This document shows, in pieces, positions 1 through 10,911 of a stretch of DNA of 64,000 nt. How positions within the stretch are numbered: position 1 is the first letter of the stretch; each line of letters begins with the position of its first letter. The translations under genes and the position numbers were made by a program. This DNA is from Kosakonia oryzae. Lineage in GTDB: Bacteria; Pseudomonadota; Gammaproteobacteria; Enterobacterales; Enterobacteriaceae. Where the stretch lies: NCBI RefSeq assembly GCF_001658025.2, contig NZ_CP014007.2:3038001-3102000 (forward strand). Reading direction: 5' to 3'. Under the pieces are notes generated by a model. That model did not search any database. It was not told the DNA's origin and saw nothing but the letters and a program-made list of their open reading frames with translations.

Positions 1-223
1 CACGCTGCGCGGCGTTTACCGTGGCGCTCGCGCTGACAAACTGGCTATTCAGTAAGCCGTCGAGCGGGGTATATTTCCAGTTCTCTTGTTTGCGCGTCGG
101 CAGGCCTAAGCGCAACATTTGTTGCAAATGTTGTTGCGCCACTTCCGAGCGCGCGCCGCCCTGGGTTTCGAACAGGTGATGCCACTGCTGCAGCGCGTTA
201 CTGCTGTTCGGTAAGCCAGCCAT
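1..223 (-). CDS. sufD: SufD, Fe-S scaffold complex subunit (N-terminal part only)
   Basis: Partial gene: the ATG is at 223 and the frame runs off the left edge of the window, leaving about 74 residues. The protein starts MAGLPNSSNALQQWHHLFE, as SufD does. SufD pairs with SufB in the SufBC2D complex that assembles Fe-S clusters under iron limitation or oxidative stress in the cytosol. The start overlaps the end of sufC by 26 bp, so translation is probably coupled within sufABCD(SE). The rest of the operon (sufS, sufE) should lie to the left, outside the window. Confidence 0.93.
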   Translation of the reverse strand, partial: MAGLPNSSNALQQWHHLFETQGGARSEVAQQHLQQMLRLGLPTRKQENWKYTPLDGLLNSQFVSASATVNAAQR

Positions 224-944
224 AGCCCTGCTCCTCCAGTTGCTTAACCAGCGTGAAATCGCCAGATTTCACGATGCGCCCCTGATACAACACATGCACA
301 AAATCGGGTTTGATGTAATCGAGAATACGCTGGTAGTGCGTAACGATAATAAAGGCCCGTTTCTCATCGCGCAGGGCGTTCACCCCTTCAGCAACGATTT
401 TCAGCGCATCAATATCCAGCCCGGAGTCGGTTTCATCAAGAATACAGAGATCCGGTTCCAGCACCGCCATTTGCAGAATGTCGTTACGCTTCTTCTCACC
501 GCCAGAAAAACCGACATTCACCGAACGGGTCAACAGATCTTCCGGCATCTTCAGCAGCTTGATTTTATCTTCCATCAGATCCTGGAAATCGAAGCGATCA
601 AGCTCCTCTTTGCCGCGATATTTCCGCACCGCATTCAGCGCCGTCTGTAAAAAGAACTGGTTGCTGACACCGGGAATTTCTACCGGATACTGGAAGGCCA
701 TAAAGACGCCTTCCCCGGCGCGATCTTCCGGTGACAGCTCCAGTAAATCTTTGCCTTTAAACTCCACGCTGCCGCCGACGACTTCATAATCTTCACGCCC
801 GGCGAGAGTTGCAGAGAGCGTACTTTTCCCGGAACCGTTCGGCCCCATGATGGCATGCACTTCGCCAGGACGAACGTCCAGACTCAAACCACGCAGGATT
901 GCTTTGTCTTCAACGCTTACCTGCAAATCTTTGATACTTAACAT
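198..944 (-). CDS. sufC: SufC, ATPase of the Fe-S assembly complex
   Basis: 248-residue ABC-type ATPase that drives conformational change in the SufBC2D scaffold. Walker A GPNGSGKST is at residues 34-42, the ABC signature FSGGEKKR at 146-153 and Walker B CILDE at 167-171, with the catalytic Glu at 171. There are no membrane segments, consistent with a cytosolic assembly ATPase and not a transporter. The length equals E. coli SufC. The gene lies 17 bp downstream of sufB and overlaps sufD. Confidence 0.97.
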   Translation of the reverse strand: MLSIKDLQVSVEDKAILRGLSLDVRPGEVHAIMGPNGSGKSTLSATLAGREDYEVVGGSVEFKGKDLLELSPEDRAGEGVFMAFQYPVEIPGVSNQFFLQTALNAVRKYRGKEELDRFDFQDLMEDKIKLLKMPEDLLTRSVNVGFSGGEKKRNDILQMAVLEPDLCILDETDSGLDIDALKIVAEGVNALRDEKRAFIIVTHYQRILDYIKPDFVHVLYQGRIVKSGDFTLVKQLEEQGYGWLTEQQ

Positions 945-961
945 TTATTATCCTTTAACTC

Positions 962-2446
<1,485 letters not shown>

Positions 2447-2454
2447 AGTACCGC

Positions 2455-2811
2455 CTATACCCCAAAGCTTTCGCCACAGCCGCATTCATGCTGGGCTTTC
2501 GGGTTATGAAATTTGAAGATCTGATTTAACCCTTCACGCACGTAATCCACTTCCGTGCCATCAATAAAGGGCATCGCCTGAAGCGGAACGTAAAGGCGCG
2601 CGCCTGCGAATTCATACAGCAAATCGTCGGCATTCGGTTCCGTCACGGTATCCAGCACATAACCAAAGCCCGCGCAGCCGGTCTGCTTAATGCCGAGCCG
2701 CACGCCCAGCACGCCAGCCTGTTTGCTGGCCAGCGTACGAATATGTTCAGCAGCGGCAGGCGTCATGGTCAGCCCGCGCCACGCAAAATCTTCCGGATTA
2801 AATGATTCCAT
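2455..2811 (-). CDS. sufA: SufA, A-type Fe-S carrier
   Basis: 118-residue A-type carrier that accepts clusters from SufBC2D and passes them to apoproteins. The three ligand cysteines are present: C46 in KQTGCAGFG and C110/C112 in [12 protein letters not shown]. coli SufA is slightly longer (122 residues), the difference being at the N-terminus. This is the first gene of the suf operon. The ribosome-binding site GAGG precedes the ATG, and a Fur box lies about 48 bp upstream. Confidence 0.97.
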   Translation of the reverse strand: MESFNPEDFAWRGLTMTPAAAEHIRTLASKQAGVLGVRLGIKQTGCAGFGYVLDTVTEPNADDLLYEFAGARLYVPLQAMPFIDGTEVDYVREGLNQIFKFHNPKAQHECGCGESFGV

Positions 2812-2858
2812 CGCGTTACCTCACATCACCAGATTCGAAGGGCATAGTGCTATGTTAG

Positions 2859-2873
2859 TGATAATAATTCTCA
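2859..2873. promoter_or_regulatory. Fur box upstream of sufA
   Basis: TGATAATAATTCTCA matches the 7-1-7 Fur consensus TGATAATnATTATCA at all but one position. It sits 48-62 bp upstream of the sufA start, in the expected promoter region. Fur repression of suf under iron-replete conditions is established in E. coli; its operation here is inferred from the site. Confidence 0.8.
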
Positions 2874-3370
2874 CTTCAACCTCTTTCCCGCAGGGTTATT
2901 CCCCCGCTAGCCCCTTTTTTGGCTGCTGCTATAAGCATAGACGTTGCTGAAAGGCATTACAGATAAGTGAAAAATTGTTTAATAAATTGATAAATAATGA
3001 CTTTAGACAGCCAGACACGGGCAGTCCGGTGAAAAAGATAAGATGTATAGGCAATACCTATTTTTGAGATAGGATCGAAAAAAAGTCGCCTTAAAAACGG
3101 AGTGGGTTATCAAAAAGTTACCAGCAGCAGAAAACAAGCACACACGCTGCGCTTCCGCCCGCTTCATCTTCATCAATCGCCATAAAAACCAGGGTGGTAT
3201 AAACAGAAATCGCTATGGAAAAGAGGACGCCATTTATCACAACGTCTTCGTCCCGGCTTAAGACGTTTCTCTGTAATTAGGATTTTCTCAGCCGACACGG
3301 CGAAAATATCTCCTGTAAGATAGCGCCTGGTTTAAATCCGGGCTGCGCCCTGCAAACATGGAGAGAGTTA
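2874..3370. other. Intergenic region between sufA and the hydrolase gene
   Basis: About 500 bp without a credible gene. It should hold the rest of the suf control region. A hairpin AACGTCTT/AAGACGTT (3241-3267) with an 11-nt loop is followed by TCTCTGT; it could be a weak terminator or part of a small transcript. In E. coli this neighbourhood encodes the sRNA RydB, but no match was recognised here. Confidence 0.4.
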
Positions 3371-4156
3371 ATGAAAGCTACGATGTCATATCTGGATACC
3401 GGTTCAGGATTTCCCGTTTTACTCGGCCACAGTTATCTGTTCGATAAATCGATGTGGTCACCGCAGATTGAAGCTCTGGCTAAACAATTCCGCGTGATCG
3501 CGCCGGATTTGTGGGGCCACGGAGAATCGCCCGCCCTGCCCGCATCAACAACGTCGCTGGTGGATCTGGCCGCCGATCATCTGGCGCTGATGGATGCGTT
3601 GCAGATTGAGGAGTTCGCGGTGGTGGGGTTGTCCGTTGGCGGCATGTGGTCAGCCGAACTGGCTGCCGCAGTGCCACAGCGGGTAAAAGCGTTAATGCTG
3701 TTTGATACCTTTATCGGTGATGAAACCAGTGAAGCGCGCGAGCGCTACTTCGGCATGCTCAACGCCATTGACACCGCTGGCGTCATTCCGCCTGCCATGC
3801 TGGATTACATCGTCGGGCAATTTTATTCACAGCATGCCGCACCGGCGGATGTTCAGCAGCTCACCGCGTATCTCTCTTCACTCACCGCAGAACAGCTGCG
3901 CGGCAGTATCGTCCCGCTCGGCAAACAGATTTTTGGTCGCCCGGACAGGCTTTCCGTGCTGGATTCCATTCGCTGTCCGACACAGGTTGCCACTGGTGAA
4001 CTGGATCTGCCGAGGCCGCCGGTCGAAGGTCGCCTGATGGCAGAAAAGCTGGGCTGCGATTTTACGCTGATCCCGAATGCTGCGCATATCAGCAACCGCG
4101 AAAACCCCGGGGAGGTACTGCGTTTGATTGAGGATTTCCTCTCCAGACATTTATAA
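3371..4156 (+). CDS. Alpha/beta-hydrolase, specificity unknown
   Basis: 261-residue alpha/beta-hydrolase fold protein. The nucleophile elbow GLSVGG places Ser88; the likely acid is Asp212 (GELDLP) and the likely base His239 (NAAHIS). Oxyanion-hole residues are suggested by LLGHSYLFD near residue 20. There is no signal peptide, so it is probably cytosolic. The start follows a GGAGAGAG ribosome-binding site. The substrate cannot be told from sequence; esterase, lactonase or C-C hydrolase remain possible. It is a single gene, divergent from suf. Confidence 0.85.
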   Translation: MKATMSYLDTGSGFPVLLGHSYLFDKSMWSPQIEALAKQFRVIAPDLWGHGESPALPASTTSLVDLAADHLALMDALQIEEFAVVGLSVGGMWSAELAAAVPQRVKALMLFDTFIGDETSEARERYFGMLNAIDTAGVIPPAMLDYIVGQFYSQHAAPADVQQLTAYLSSLTAEQLRGSIVPLGKQIFGRPDRLSVLDSIRCPTQVATGELDLPRPPVEGRLMAEKLGCDFTLIPNAAHISNRENPGEVLRLIEDFLSRHL

Positions 4157-4951
4157 CCCTCCGGGTGATACTCCACTCCCCACCGACGGCGAGTGGAGAT
4201 CGCACAGTCTCACCGCCAGAGTTCAATTCCCTTTTGTGACGCCCACGGCTCACGCACGTTTTTTGGACGTACGGCAATAGCGTATAAAAATACCGCGACG
4301 AGATTTTGTTATTTCCAGGCTCTACTGCACTTGTTCTTTGCAGGCGAAATTCATTAATCGCAAATTTGAAAAGGTTTATTTACGCTTTCTGAGCATATTT
4401 AACGCTTTGCCGCTCATAGGCAGGCGAAAGCGAGAATGATATGCCATAAAAGGTTCTTTTATTTTTTCGCTCCGCTTTCTGCGCCAATAAAAATATTAAA
4501 AATACATGTTTAAAGACATCATCTATGACAGAAAAACGGTCAAAAAAAATGAACAACGGATCGTGCCGGGTGAAGCAGTAGCAGATCAGCATCAGGATCA
4601 AAAGAGGTGATGTGCATTAAAGTTTACGCTTTTGGCAAATCCTGCCGCAGGCGATAAGAGCGTATTAATTTGCGTTGAGTCCACTTTCCTGGAGAAAAAC
4701 AAGGAGATAAATAATACAAAACGCAAATAATTAGCTGATAAGCCTGACACAATAAAAATACCTAAAACAAAAGGCCATCTTTATTTATAGATTTAAGCGA
4801 TCATTTTAATAATAGCAATAGATACAGACTATCGAAAAGAGAGGATCGATCATTCAAAACAATTTTCAAAGTTTATGATTAGTTGTGTAAAATTGAAAAA
4901 TTATATAGTGGTTAGACCTGTTCTTGTGAGTGGGGAGCTGAATAAGGGATA
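4157..4951. other. 795-bp gene-poor AT-rich interval
   Basis: No ORF here looks real. Just after the hydrolase stop there is a perfect 8-bp hairpin CTCCACTC/GAGTGGAG (4171-4198), without a T-tract, which could end that transcript. The right half is strongly AT-rich and probably carries the control region of the EAL gene that starts at 4952. Nothing else was recognised. Confidence 0.4.
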
Positions 4952-5689
4952 ATGAATATAAAAACATTGGAAATTGCGGACAAAAAACTTAGCGTTACCG
5001 CAGAGTTCAAACCCGTCATGCACCTTTCCGGGAAAACTATTTTCCGCTACGAAGTTCTTGCCAAAATTTATAATGCCAGCGATCGTTGGCTTCCAGTAGA
5101 ACAATCCTTCGATATTCTTGCGAGAGAAACCATTCAAGCCATTAGCGATTTTTTGTTTGAGACCGTCTGTGAACTGCTGAAAATGAAAGAAGGCATCACG
5201 GTTTCATTCAAACTCCCCGCTCAGTTAATGAACGATATGGCGTACCTCGCCAGCCTTTACCAGCAGTGCGGGGATCATCACGTGGCGCCGCAACGCATTG
5301 AGATTGAGGTTGGCGAGTGGCTGACGGATACACCACAGATGCATCGTCAGGCGTTTTTACAGCAGGCGAGAACCTATGGTTTTATGCTCTCGTTAGAGGA
5401 TTTTGGCACGCGGAAAGAATCTGCCGACAGCCTGCGCATGTTTCGCTTTGACACCATTAAACTTGCACGAACGCTGGTCTGCGGAATTGCCGCCAGCCCG
5501 GCAAAACTATCCACACTTCATAATTTGATCGACAAGGTGATCCCGGCTGGCACACATGTCATTTGCGAGGGCGTGGAACGTTCATCCGACCTTGCGCTGC
5601 TCAGCCGCTACAGCCATATCGGCATCGAGGGTTACATGTTCTCTCGCCCATTAACCTTCAGTCAGTTGCGGCTGCTGGAAGACTTTTAA
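4952..5689 (+). CDS. Stand-alone EAL-domain protein, degenerate, probably not an active phosphodiesterase
   Basis: 245 residues forming an EAL domain with no partner domain. EAL domains hydrolyse c-di-GMP when all metal ligands are present. Here the signature is EVL (34-36), the Asn of the VNxS strand is replaced (VSFKLPA, 85-91), and DDFG is EDFG (149-152). Glu122, Lys170 and the CEGVE Glu207 remain. Loss of the Asn ligand and the EAL and DD changes suggest reduced or lost catalysis, so a binding or protein-regulatory role like that of YdiV is possible. This is inference. Confidence 0.8.
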   Translation: MNIKTLEIADKKLSVTAEFKPVMHLSGKTIFRYEVLAKIYNASDRWLPVEQSFDILARETIQAISDFLFETVCELLKMKEGITVSFKLPAQLMNDMAYLASLYQQCGDHHVAPQRIEIEVGEWLTDTPQMHRQAFLQQARTYGFMLSLEDFGTRKESADSLRMFRFDTIKLARTLVCGIAASPAKLSTLHNLIDKVIPAGTHVICEGVERSSDLALLSRYSHIGIEGYMFSRPLTFSQLRLLEDF

Positions 5690-5691
5690 CC

Positions 5692-6048
5692 TTACTGCTC
5701 TGCATCCTTGCGCGTACAGATGATGGCTTTATCATCTGTGTGTTTGCTGTCAGATAAGAAGAACGCTTTTTTACCGCTGGAGATCTGCGTGATGATATTG
5801 ATGGCAACCCAGTTGGTCTGGTTGTTCTGATCCTGGCTGTCGGTATAAATCAGCGAGCGGCCAGTGTAATCGTCAGAGATATCGAACGGCTTCTCTTGCG
5901 GATTGGTATAGCGATGACCGTTTACGGTAAGCCCCTCAGGCTCAACAACAGCGGTATATTCATCGCACGAGAGGTTGATACCGGTGGCAAACGAACATGC
6001 GGAAAAGAGAGTAAAACAACTAACCACAATAAACCTGACCATAAGCAT
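5692..6048 (-). CDS. Small exported protein of unknown function
   Basis: 118 residues with an N-terminal signal peptide (hydrophobic VRFIVVSCFTLFSACSFA, probable cleavage after SFA). The mature part is short, polar and contains two cysteines (CDEY and IICTR) that could form a disulfide. It is convergent with the EAL gene, the two stops being 2 bp apart. The family was not recognised; a periplasmic location is inferred from the signal peptide. Confidence 0.7.
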   Translation of the reverse strand: MLMVRFIVVSCFTLFSACSFATGINLSCDEYTAVVEPEGLTVNGHRYTNPQEKPFDISDDYTGRSLIYTDSQDQNNQTNWVAINIITQISSGKKAFFLSDSKHTDDKAIICTRKDAEQ

Positions 6049-6112
6049 CCCGTGTCAATTTTAACGCAATGATAATACAACGCCCCGAAACCCGGGGCGC
6101 TGAGAAAAGAGA

Positions 6113-7027
6113 TCAGTTATAGAGCGAAGGTTCGCCGAGCGGACGGGTTTTGAAGCGGCGGTGGATCCACAGATACTGTTCCGGCGCGCGCAAAATTTCG
6201 CGCTCAATCACTTTATTCATATAGCTGGCCGCCGCAAACTCATCCTCGCCAGGATAATCATTTAACGCAGGACCAATATGCAATGAATAACCGGAGCCAT
6301 CGGTTTTGCGCACCATCGTCACCGTCAGCATTTTAGCGCCCGACAGACGTGAAAGCACATACGTACCGTTGGTGGTGGCGGCATCTTTCACCGAGAAGAA
6401 CGGCGCGAAGGTACTGCCCTTGCGGCCATAATCCTGGTCCGGCGCGAACCAGACAGCTTCACCCTGTTTTAACGCATTCACCAGCCCTTTCAGGTTGCGA
6501 CGGTCGATCATATTTTTATTTGAACGCATACGCCCGCGCGTCTGTACCCACTCCATCAGCGGGTTGTTGTGCGGACGATAGGTGGCCATCATCGGCTGGC
6601 ACAATCCCATTACGCGGCCGCCCAGCTCCAGCGACATAAAATGTACGCCGACCACCATCACGCCCTGCTCGCTGGCCTGCGCAGCCTGTAAATGCTGGTA
6701 ACCTTCAACATCAAACCAGCGGCGCACGCGTTTATCCGACCAGAACCATGCCATACCAGTTTCGATTAATCCCATGCCAAGCGACATAAAGTTTTTGGCG
6801 ATCAGCGCATCACGCAGCGCTTCGCTCATAACCGGAAAGCAGAGTTCAAGATTACGGCGCGCAATGCGTTCGCGACGCTTCAGAAAACGGCGGGAGTGAT
6901 GTCCAAGCCCTGCGCCAAGGCGGGCCAGAACGGGATAAGGAAGTTGAACGAGCAGCCAGAGAAGAGCCAGACCGACCCAGGTCACCCAGTGGCGCGGGTG
7001 TAAGAATGAGAGTTTAAACGATGTCAT
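6113..7027 (-). CDS. lpxP: Lipid A acyltransferase, LpxP-type
   Basis: 304-residue inner-membrane acyltransferase of the LpxL/LpxM/LpxP family, which adds a secondary acyl chain to Kdo2-lipid IVA. It has an N-terminal membrane anchor (about 17-36) and the HX4E catalytic motif (His130, Glu135 in the M-M numbering). Stretches such as VGVHFMSLELGGRVMGLCQ and MMATYRPHNN match E. coli LpxP (the cold-induced palmitoleoyl transferase) better than LpxL. The start is ATG 7027; a GTG lies one codon upstream. The stretch 7028-7239 has no gene and probably holds the promoter. Confidence 0.85.
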   Translation of the reverse strand: MTSFKLSFLHPRHWVTWVGLALLWLLVQLPYPVLARLGAGLGHHSRRFLKRRERIARRNLELCFPVMSEALRDALIAKNFMSLGMGLIETGMAWFWSDKRVRRWFDVEGYQHLQAAQASEQGVMVVGVHFMSLELGGRVMGLCQPMMATYRPHNNPLMEWVQTRGRMRSNKNMIDRRNLKGLVNALKQGEAVWFAPDQDYGRKGSTFAPFFSVKDAATTNGTYVLSRLSGAKMLTVTMVRKTDGSGYSLHIGPALNDYPGEDEFAAASYMNKVIEREILRAPEQYLWIHRRFKTRPLGEPSLYN

Positions 7028-7239
7028 CACTGTTACCTTAAAGCTTAAATTCAGTAGCGCTTAAGGAGACAATGAATCACTTCATCAGGTCATTACGCGT
7101 TACAGCTATTCGCCGCGGCAGAAGGTGCCGAAACGATACATCCAGTGCCGGGCACTATAGCACGAAGCGTTAAAAAGAGATGGTGAGAATAATGAATAAA
7201 AGATGAATATTTTCGGCGGATTACCTCCGCCGAAGCTGG

Positions 7240-7650
7240 TCAGACAATTGCAGTGGTCAGGCGGGATGAGCAGCAAAGCCGCGACTGTTCATCAAACAGA
7301 TCGATTTGCCAGACCTGATGACGCCCGCCCGTATGCAGCGCGCGGCAAACGCCGCGCACCCGACCGCTGCGCACCGAACGCAAGTGGTTAGCATTAACTT
7401 CCAGCCCTACCACTTTTTGATCCCCTTCGGTACATAAATAGCCCGCCACCGAGCCAAGCGTCTCCGCCAGTACGACCGACGCGCCGCCGTGCAGCAGGCC
7501 AAACGGCTGGTGCGTGCGTTCATCCACCGGCATGGAAGCTTCCAGCGCATCCTCCGTGATGCGCTCAAAACGAATATCCAGCAGACCAACCATATTGCCG
7601 TCGCCCATGGCATTGAGCGCTTCCAGCGTGACTGCACGTTTCCAGATCAT
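7240..7650 (-). CDS. menI: 1,4-dihydroxy-2-naphthoyl-CoA thioesterase
   Basis: 136-residue hotdog-fold thioesterase (YdiI) that releases 1,4-dihydroxy-2-naphthoate in menaquinone synthesis. Same length as the E. coli protein. The active-site region GLLHGGASVVLAETLGS contains His54 and the catalytic Glu63. It overlaps the ydiJ stop by 4 bp, so it is co-translated as the second gene of a ydiJ-menI operon. Confidence 0.95.
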   Translation of the reverse strand: MIWKRAVTLEALNAMGDGNMVGLLDIRFERITEDALEASMPVDERTHQPFGLLHGGASVVLAETLGSVAGYLCTEGDQKVVGLEVNANHLRSVRSGRVRGVCRALHTGGRHQVWQIDLFDEQSRLCCSSRLTTAIV

Positions 7651-10600
7651 CCCAGTATCTCCAGCAAAGCCTGTAGTGGATGGCGTACGCCGTTACCCTC
7701 AACGCGCTTCACCTGGCTACGGCATGAGTAGCCGGTCGCCAGACAGCGGTTACGCGGCAGACGCTGTATCGCCTGGTGCCACGACAGTTCATAAATACCC
7801 AGCGAACTGGCGTGGTTCTTCACTTCGTGGCCGTAAGTGCCGGCCATACCGCAGCAGCCCACGCTGACATTTTCCAGCTTCGCGCCGAAACGAGCGAAGA
7901 TCGCCGCCCACTGCCCCGTCGCACCCGGCAATGCCGTCACTTCCGTACAGTGGCCAAACAGATACCACGGTTCGCCGCTGACCGCGCGGGCCTCGACATG
8001 CTCCAGCGCCGCAGGCAGCCATTCATGCACCAGCTGAACATGGAAATCACCGCGCTTATCGCCCAGCGCCAGTTTGTACTCGTCGCGATAGCACAGTACC
8101 AGCGCCGGATCGACGCCCACCATCGGCATCCCCAATTGCGCCACGCGATTGAGGAAATCGGCGGTCTTCTGCGCGGTTTTGGCAAAACGGTTGAGGAACC
8201 CTTTAATGTGTTGCGCCTTGCCGTTCGGCGAGAAAGGCAGCACCACTGGCTCAAAGCCGAGTTTCTCCACCAGCCGCACAAAGTCAGCCACCACCTGCGC
8301 ATCGTAATAGCTGGTAAACGGATCCTGTACCACCAGCACCGTTTTCGCTTTCCGCTCCGCACTGAGCTGTTCAAGCTGCTCCAGCGTCATATTCGCCGTA
8401 CGGTGACCCACCATCTGACGCTGCAGGGAGGGCACCGACAGCAGCGGTAAATCGACCATGCCGATATGTTTGGCCGACAGCGAACGCACCCATGGCTGGC
8501 TCATAAAGAAGTTAAATGTCTTCGGCGCACGCGCCATCAGCGGCGCATAGCTTTCCACCGTGGCAACCAGATGATCGCGCACCGGGCGCAGATAACGGCT
8601 GTGATAGAGTTGCAGGAAGCGCGAACGGAATTCCGGCACATCGATTTTAATCGGGCACTGCGTGGAGCAAGCTTTGCAGGCCAGACAGCCGGACATCGCC
8701 TCTTTCACCTCGTGCGAGAAGTCATACTCCCCGCGTCGGGCATGCCAGCTGTTGCGGGTACGCTCAATCAATGTACGCAGGCTGGCGCGTTTTTCCGGCA
8801 GCTCTTTTTCCAGCTTCAGCGGATCAACACCGCGATCCGCCAGCAAGCGCAGCCACTCGCGCACCAGCGTTGCGCGCCCTTTTGGCGAGTGGATTCGGTT
8901 GGCGGAAATCTTCATCGACGGGCACATCGGGCTTTTCACATCAAAGTTAAAGCACAAACCGTTGCCGTTACACTCCATCGCCCCGCGCCATGAATTACGC
9001 ACCGCAATAGGGATCTGCCGATCCAGAGTGCCGCGTTTCACGTCATCCACCTGTTTCATTGGCGCATCCACGCCTTCCGGCGGGCAAATTTTACCGGGAT
9101 TCAGGCGGTTCTCAGGATCGAATGCCGCTTTGATTTTTCGCAGCTCGCCATAAAGCTGAGCGCCGAAAAAGGCCGGACTGTACTCGGCGCGGAACCCTTT
9201 CCCGTGTTCCCCCCACAGCAGACCGCCATATTTCGCCGTCAACGCCACCACCTCATCAGAGATGGATTTCATCAATATTTCCTGCTGCGGATCGCACATA
9301 TCCAGTGCCGGACGCACGTGCAGCACCCCGGCATCCACGTGACCAAACATGCCATAGCTCAGACCGTGACTGTCCAGCAGCGCGCGGAACTCAACGATAT
9401 AATCCGCCAGATGTTCCGGCGGTACGCAGGTATCTTCAGCAAACGGGATCGGTTTAGCCGCCCCTTTCGCGTTACCCAGCAGGCCGACCGCTTTTTTACG
9501 CATCGCATAAATGCGCTCAATCCCGGCCAGATCCTCGCAAAGCTGCCAGCCAATGACCCCGCCTTCACCGTTGGCCATCAACGTATCCAGCCGCTGGCAC
9601 AGCGCCGCGACCTGACCATCAATCAATTCCTGATCGTCACCGGCGAACTCAACGATATTCAGGCCAAGCAGCGTTTTGTCCGGCACATCGGTAATCAGTT
9701 CTTTTACTGAATGCCAGACGATATCTTCCCGCGCCAGGTTCAGAACTTTCGAATCTACGGTCTCCACCGACAGCGCACGCGCTTCCACCATAAACGGCGC
9801 ATTGCGCAAGGCGGAATCAAACGAGTCATATTTGACGTTCACCAGCCGACGCACTTTCGGTAGCCGGGTGATGTCGAGCCGCGCTTCGGTGATAAACGCC
9901 AGCGTTCCTTCCGACCCGGTTAACACGCGGGTAAGATCGAACTCCGTCATCTCATCATTAAAGACGTGACGCAGGTCGTAGCCGGTCAGGAAACGGTTCA
10001 GTTTCGGAAATTTATCGAGGATCAGCTGGCGATTGTCGCGACAGCGTTCAAGTACGGTTTTATAGACGCGACCAATTGCCGTGTTGGCCTTGCCCAGCGT
10101 TTCCGCCAGCGCCACCGGCATCGCTTGTGTATCGAGAATATCACCGCCCAGCAACACTGCACGCACGCCCAAAACGTGATCGGAGGTTTTACCGTACACC
10201 AGTGAACCCTGACCGGAAGCATCAGTGTTGATCATGCCGCCGAGCGTCGCGCGGTTACTGGTGGAGAGCTCCGGCGCGAAAAAGAAACCGTAAGGTTTCA
10301 GGAATTGGTTAAGCTGATCCTTAATGACACCCGCTTCAACGCGCACCCAGCCCTCTTCAGGGTTGATCTCCATAATGCGGTTCATATAGCGGGACATATC
10401 GACAATGATGCCCTGGTTCAGCGCCTGACCATTGGTGCCGGTGCCGCCGCCGCGCGGCGTAAACACCAGCGTGCGGAAGCGCTCTTCCGCCGCCAGACGG
10501 GTAATCAGTGCAACATCGGATGTTGAACGGGGGAAAACGACTGCATCGGGTAATAACTGGTAAATACTATTGTCTGTTGCCATCGTCAGCCTGTCGGCAT

Positions 10601-10703
10601 AATTCGTGGCGGTATCACCTGTAAAACCTTGCTGCTCCAGTGCTTGCAAAAAATTCAGCACCAGCTGAACAACGCCGGGTGCCTGGGAAATCTGTGGGAT
10701 CAT
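7647..10703 (-). CDS. ydiJ: FAD/Fe-S oxidoreductase YdiJ (D-2-hydroxyglutarate dehydrogenase)
   Basis: 1018 residues. The order is an N-terminal FAD-binding PCMH-type domain (GGGTGTNGQALNQG near 85-100), an FAD-linked oxidase C-terminal region, a 4Fe-4S ferredoxin-like segment (CLACKACSTQCPIKIDVP) and a C-terminal cysteine-rich CCG-type domain (GCCGMAGTYGHE). The combination is that of flavin dehydrogenases which oxidise a D-2-hydroxy acid and pass electrons through Fe-S centres. E. coli YdiJ is assigned as D-2-hydroxyglutarate dehydrogenase. Dependence on Fe-S clusters fits the nearby suf operon, though that link is only contextual. Confidence 0.95.
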   Translation of the reverse strand: MIPQISQAPGVVQLVLNFLQALEQQGFTGDTATNYADRLTMATDNSIYQLLPDAVVFPRSTSDVALITRLAAEERFRTLVFTPRGGGTGTNGQALNQGIIVDMSRYMNRIMEINPEEGWVRVEAGVIKDQLNQFLKPYGFFFAPELSTSNRATLGGMINTDASGQGSLVYGKTSDHVLGVRAVLLGGDILDTQAMPVALAETLGKANTAIGRVYKTVLERCRDNRQLILDKFPKLNRFLTGYDLRHVFNDEMTEFDLTRVLTGSEGTLAFITEARLDITRLPKVRRLVNVKYDSFDSALRNAPFMVEARALSVETVDSKVLNLAREDIVWHSVKELITDVPDKTLLGLNIVEFAGDDQELIDGQVAALCQRLDTLMANGEGGVIGWQLCEDLAGIERIYAMRKKAVGLLGNAKGAAKPIPFAEDTCVPPEHLADYIVEFRALLDSHGLSYGMFGHVDAGVLHVRPALDMCDPQQEILMKSISDEVVALTAKYGGLLWGEHGKGFRAEYSPAFFGAQLYGELRKIKAAFDPENRLNPGKICPPEGVDAPMKQVDDVKRGTLDRQIPIAVRNSWRGAMECNGNGLCFNFDVKSPMCPSMKISANRIHSPKGRATLVREWLRLLADRGVDPLKLEKELPEKRASLRTLIERTRNSWHARRGEYDFSHEVKEAMSGCLACKACSTQCPIKIDVPEFRSRFLQLYHSRYLRPVRDHLVATVESYAPLMARAPKTFNFFMSQPWVRSLSAKHIGMVDLPLLSVPSLQRQMVGHRTANMTLEQLEQLSAERKAKTVLVVQDPFTSYYDAQVVADFVRLVEKLGFEPVVLPFSPNGKAQHIKGFLNRFAKTAQKTADFLNRVAQLGMPMVGVDPALVLCYRDEYKLALGDKRGDFHVQLVHEWLPAALEHVEARAVSGEPWYLFGHCTEVTALPGATGQWAAIFARFGAKLENVSVGCCGMAGTYGHEVKNHASSLGIYELSWHQAIQRLPRNRCLATGYSCRSQVKRVEGNGVRHPLQALLEILG

Positions 10704-10911
10704 TATGCTTGACCCTGCCTGATGGTGAGTGTTGTGAATAGTTAATCGTTTGCTTTAAGCATGCATCGTTGTATCACATTTTTTTCTTATACGCCCAGAG
10801 AATTGCAGGCACAATCGGGCTGGGCAAACGCGCTGAAATCATTAATCATTATCACGGGCGCCTTCCTGCAACGCCCACTCTTCAGCAATTTAATAAAGGT
10901 GTGTAAATCAT
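10704..10911. promoter_or_regulatory. Divergent ydiJ/ydiK promoter region
   Basis: 208-bp gap between two divergently transcribed genes, so both promoters must lie here. It contains GCAAACG, half of a PurR operator, but without the mirrored half, so no operator is claimed. Confidence 0.4.

Noticed and set aside
4380..4601. 73-residue minus-strand ORF in the AT-rich gap
   Set aside because: Composition (Phe/Ile/Leu-rich) is as expected from AT-rich non-coding DNA, and there is no convincing start site.
9204..9710. Long ORFs opposite ydiJ and other GC-rich genes
   Set aside because: Shadow frames caused by codon bias of the real gene on the other strand.
10800..10850. PurR operator upstream of ydiK
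   Set aside because: Only the half-site GCAAACG is present; the mirrored half does not match.
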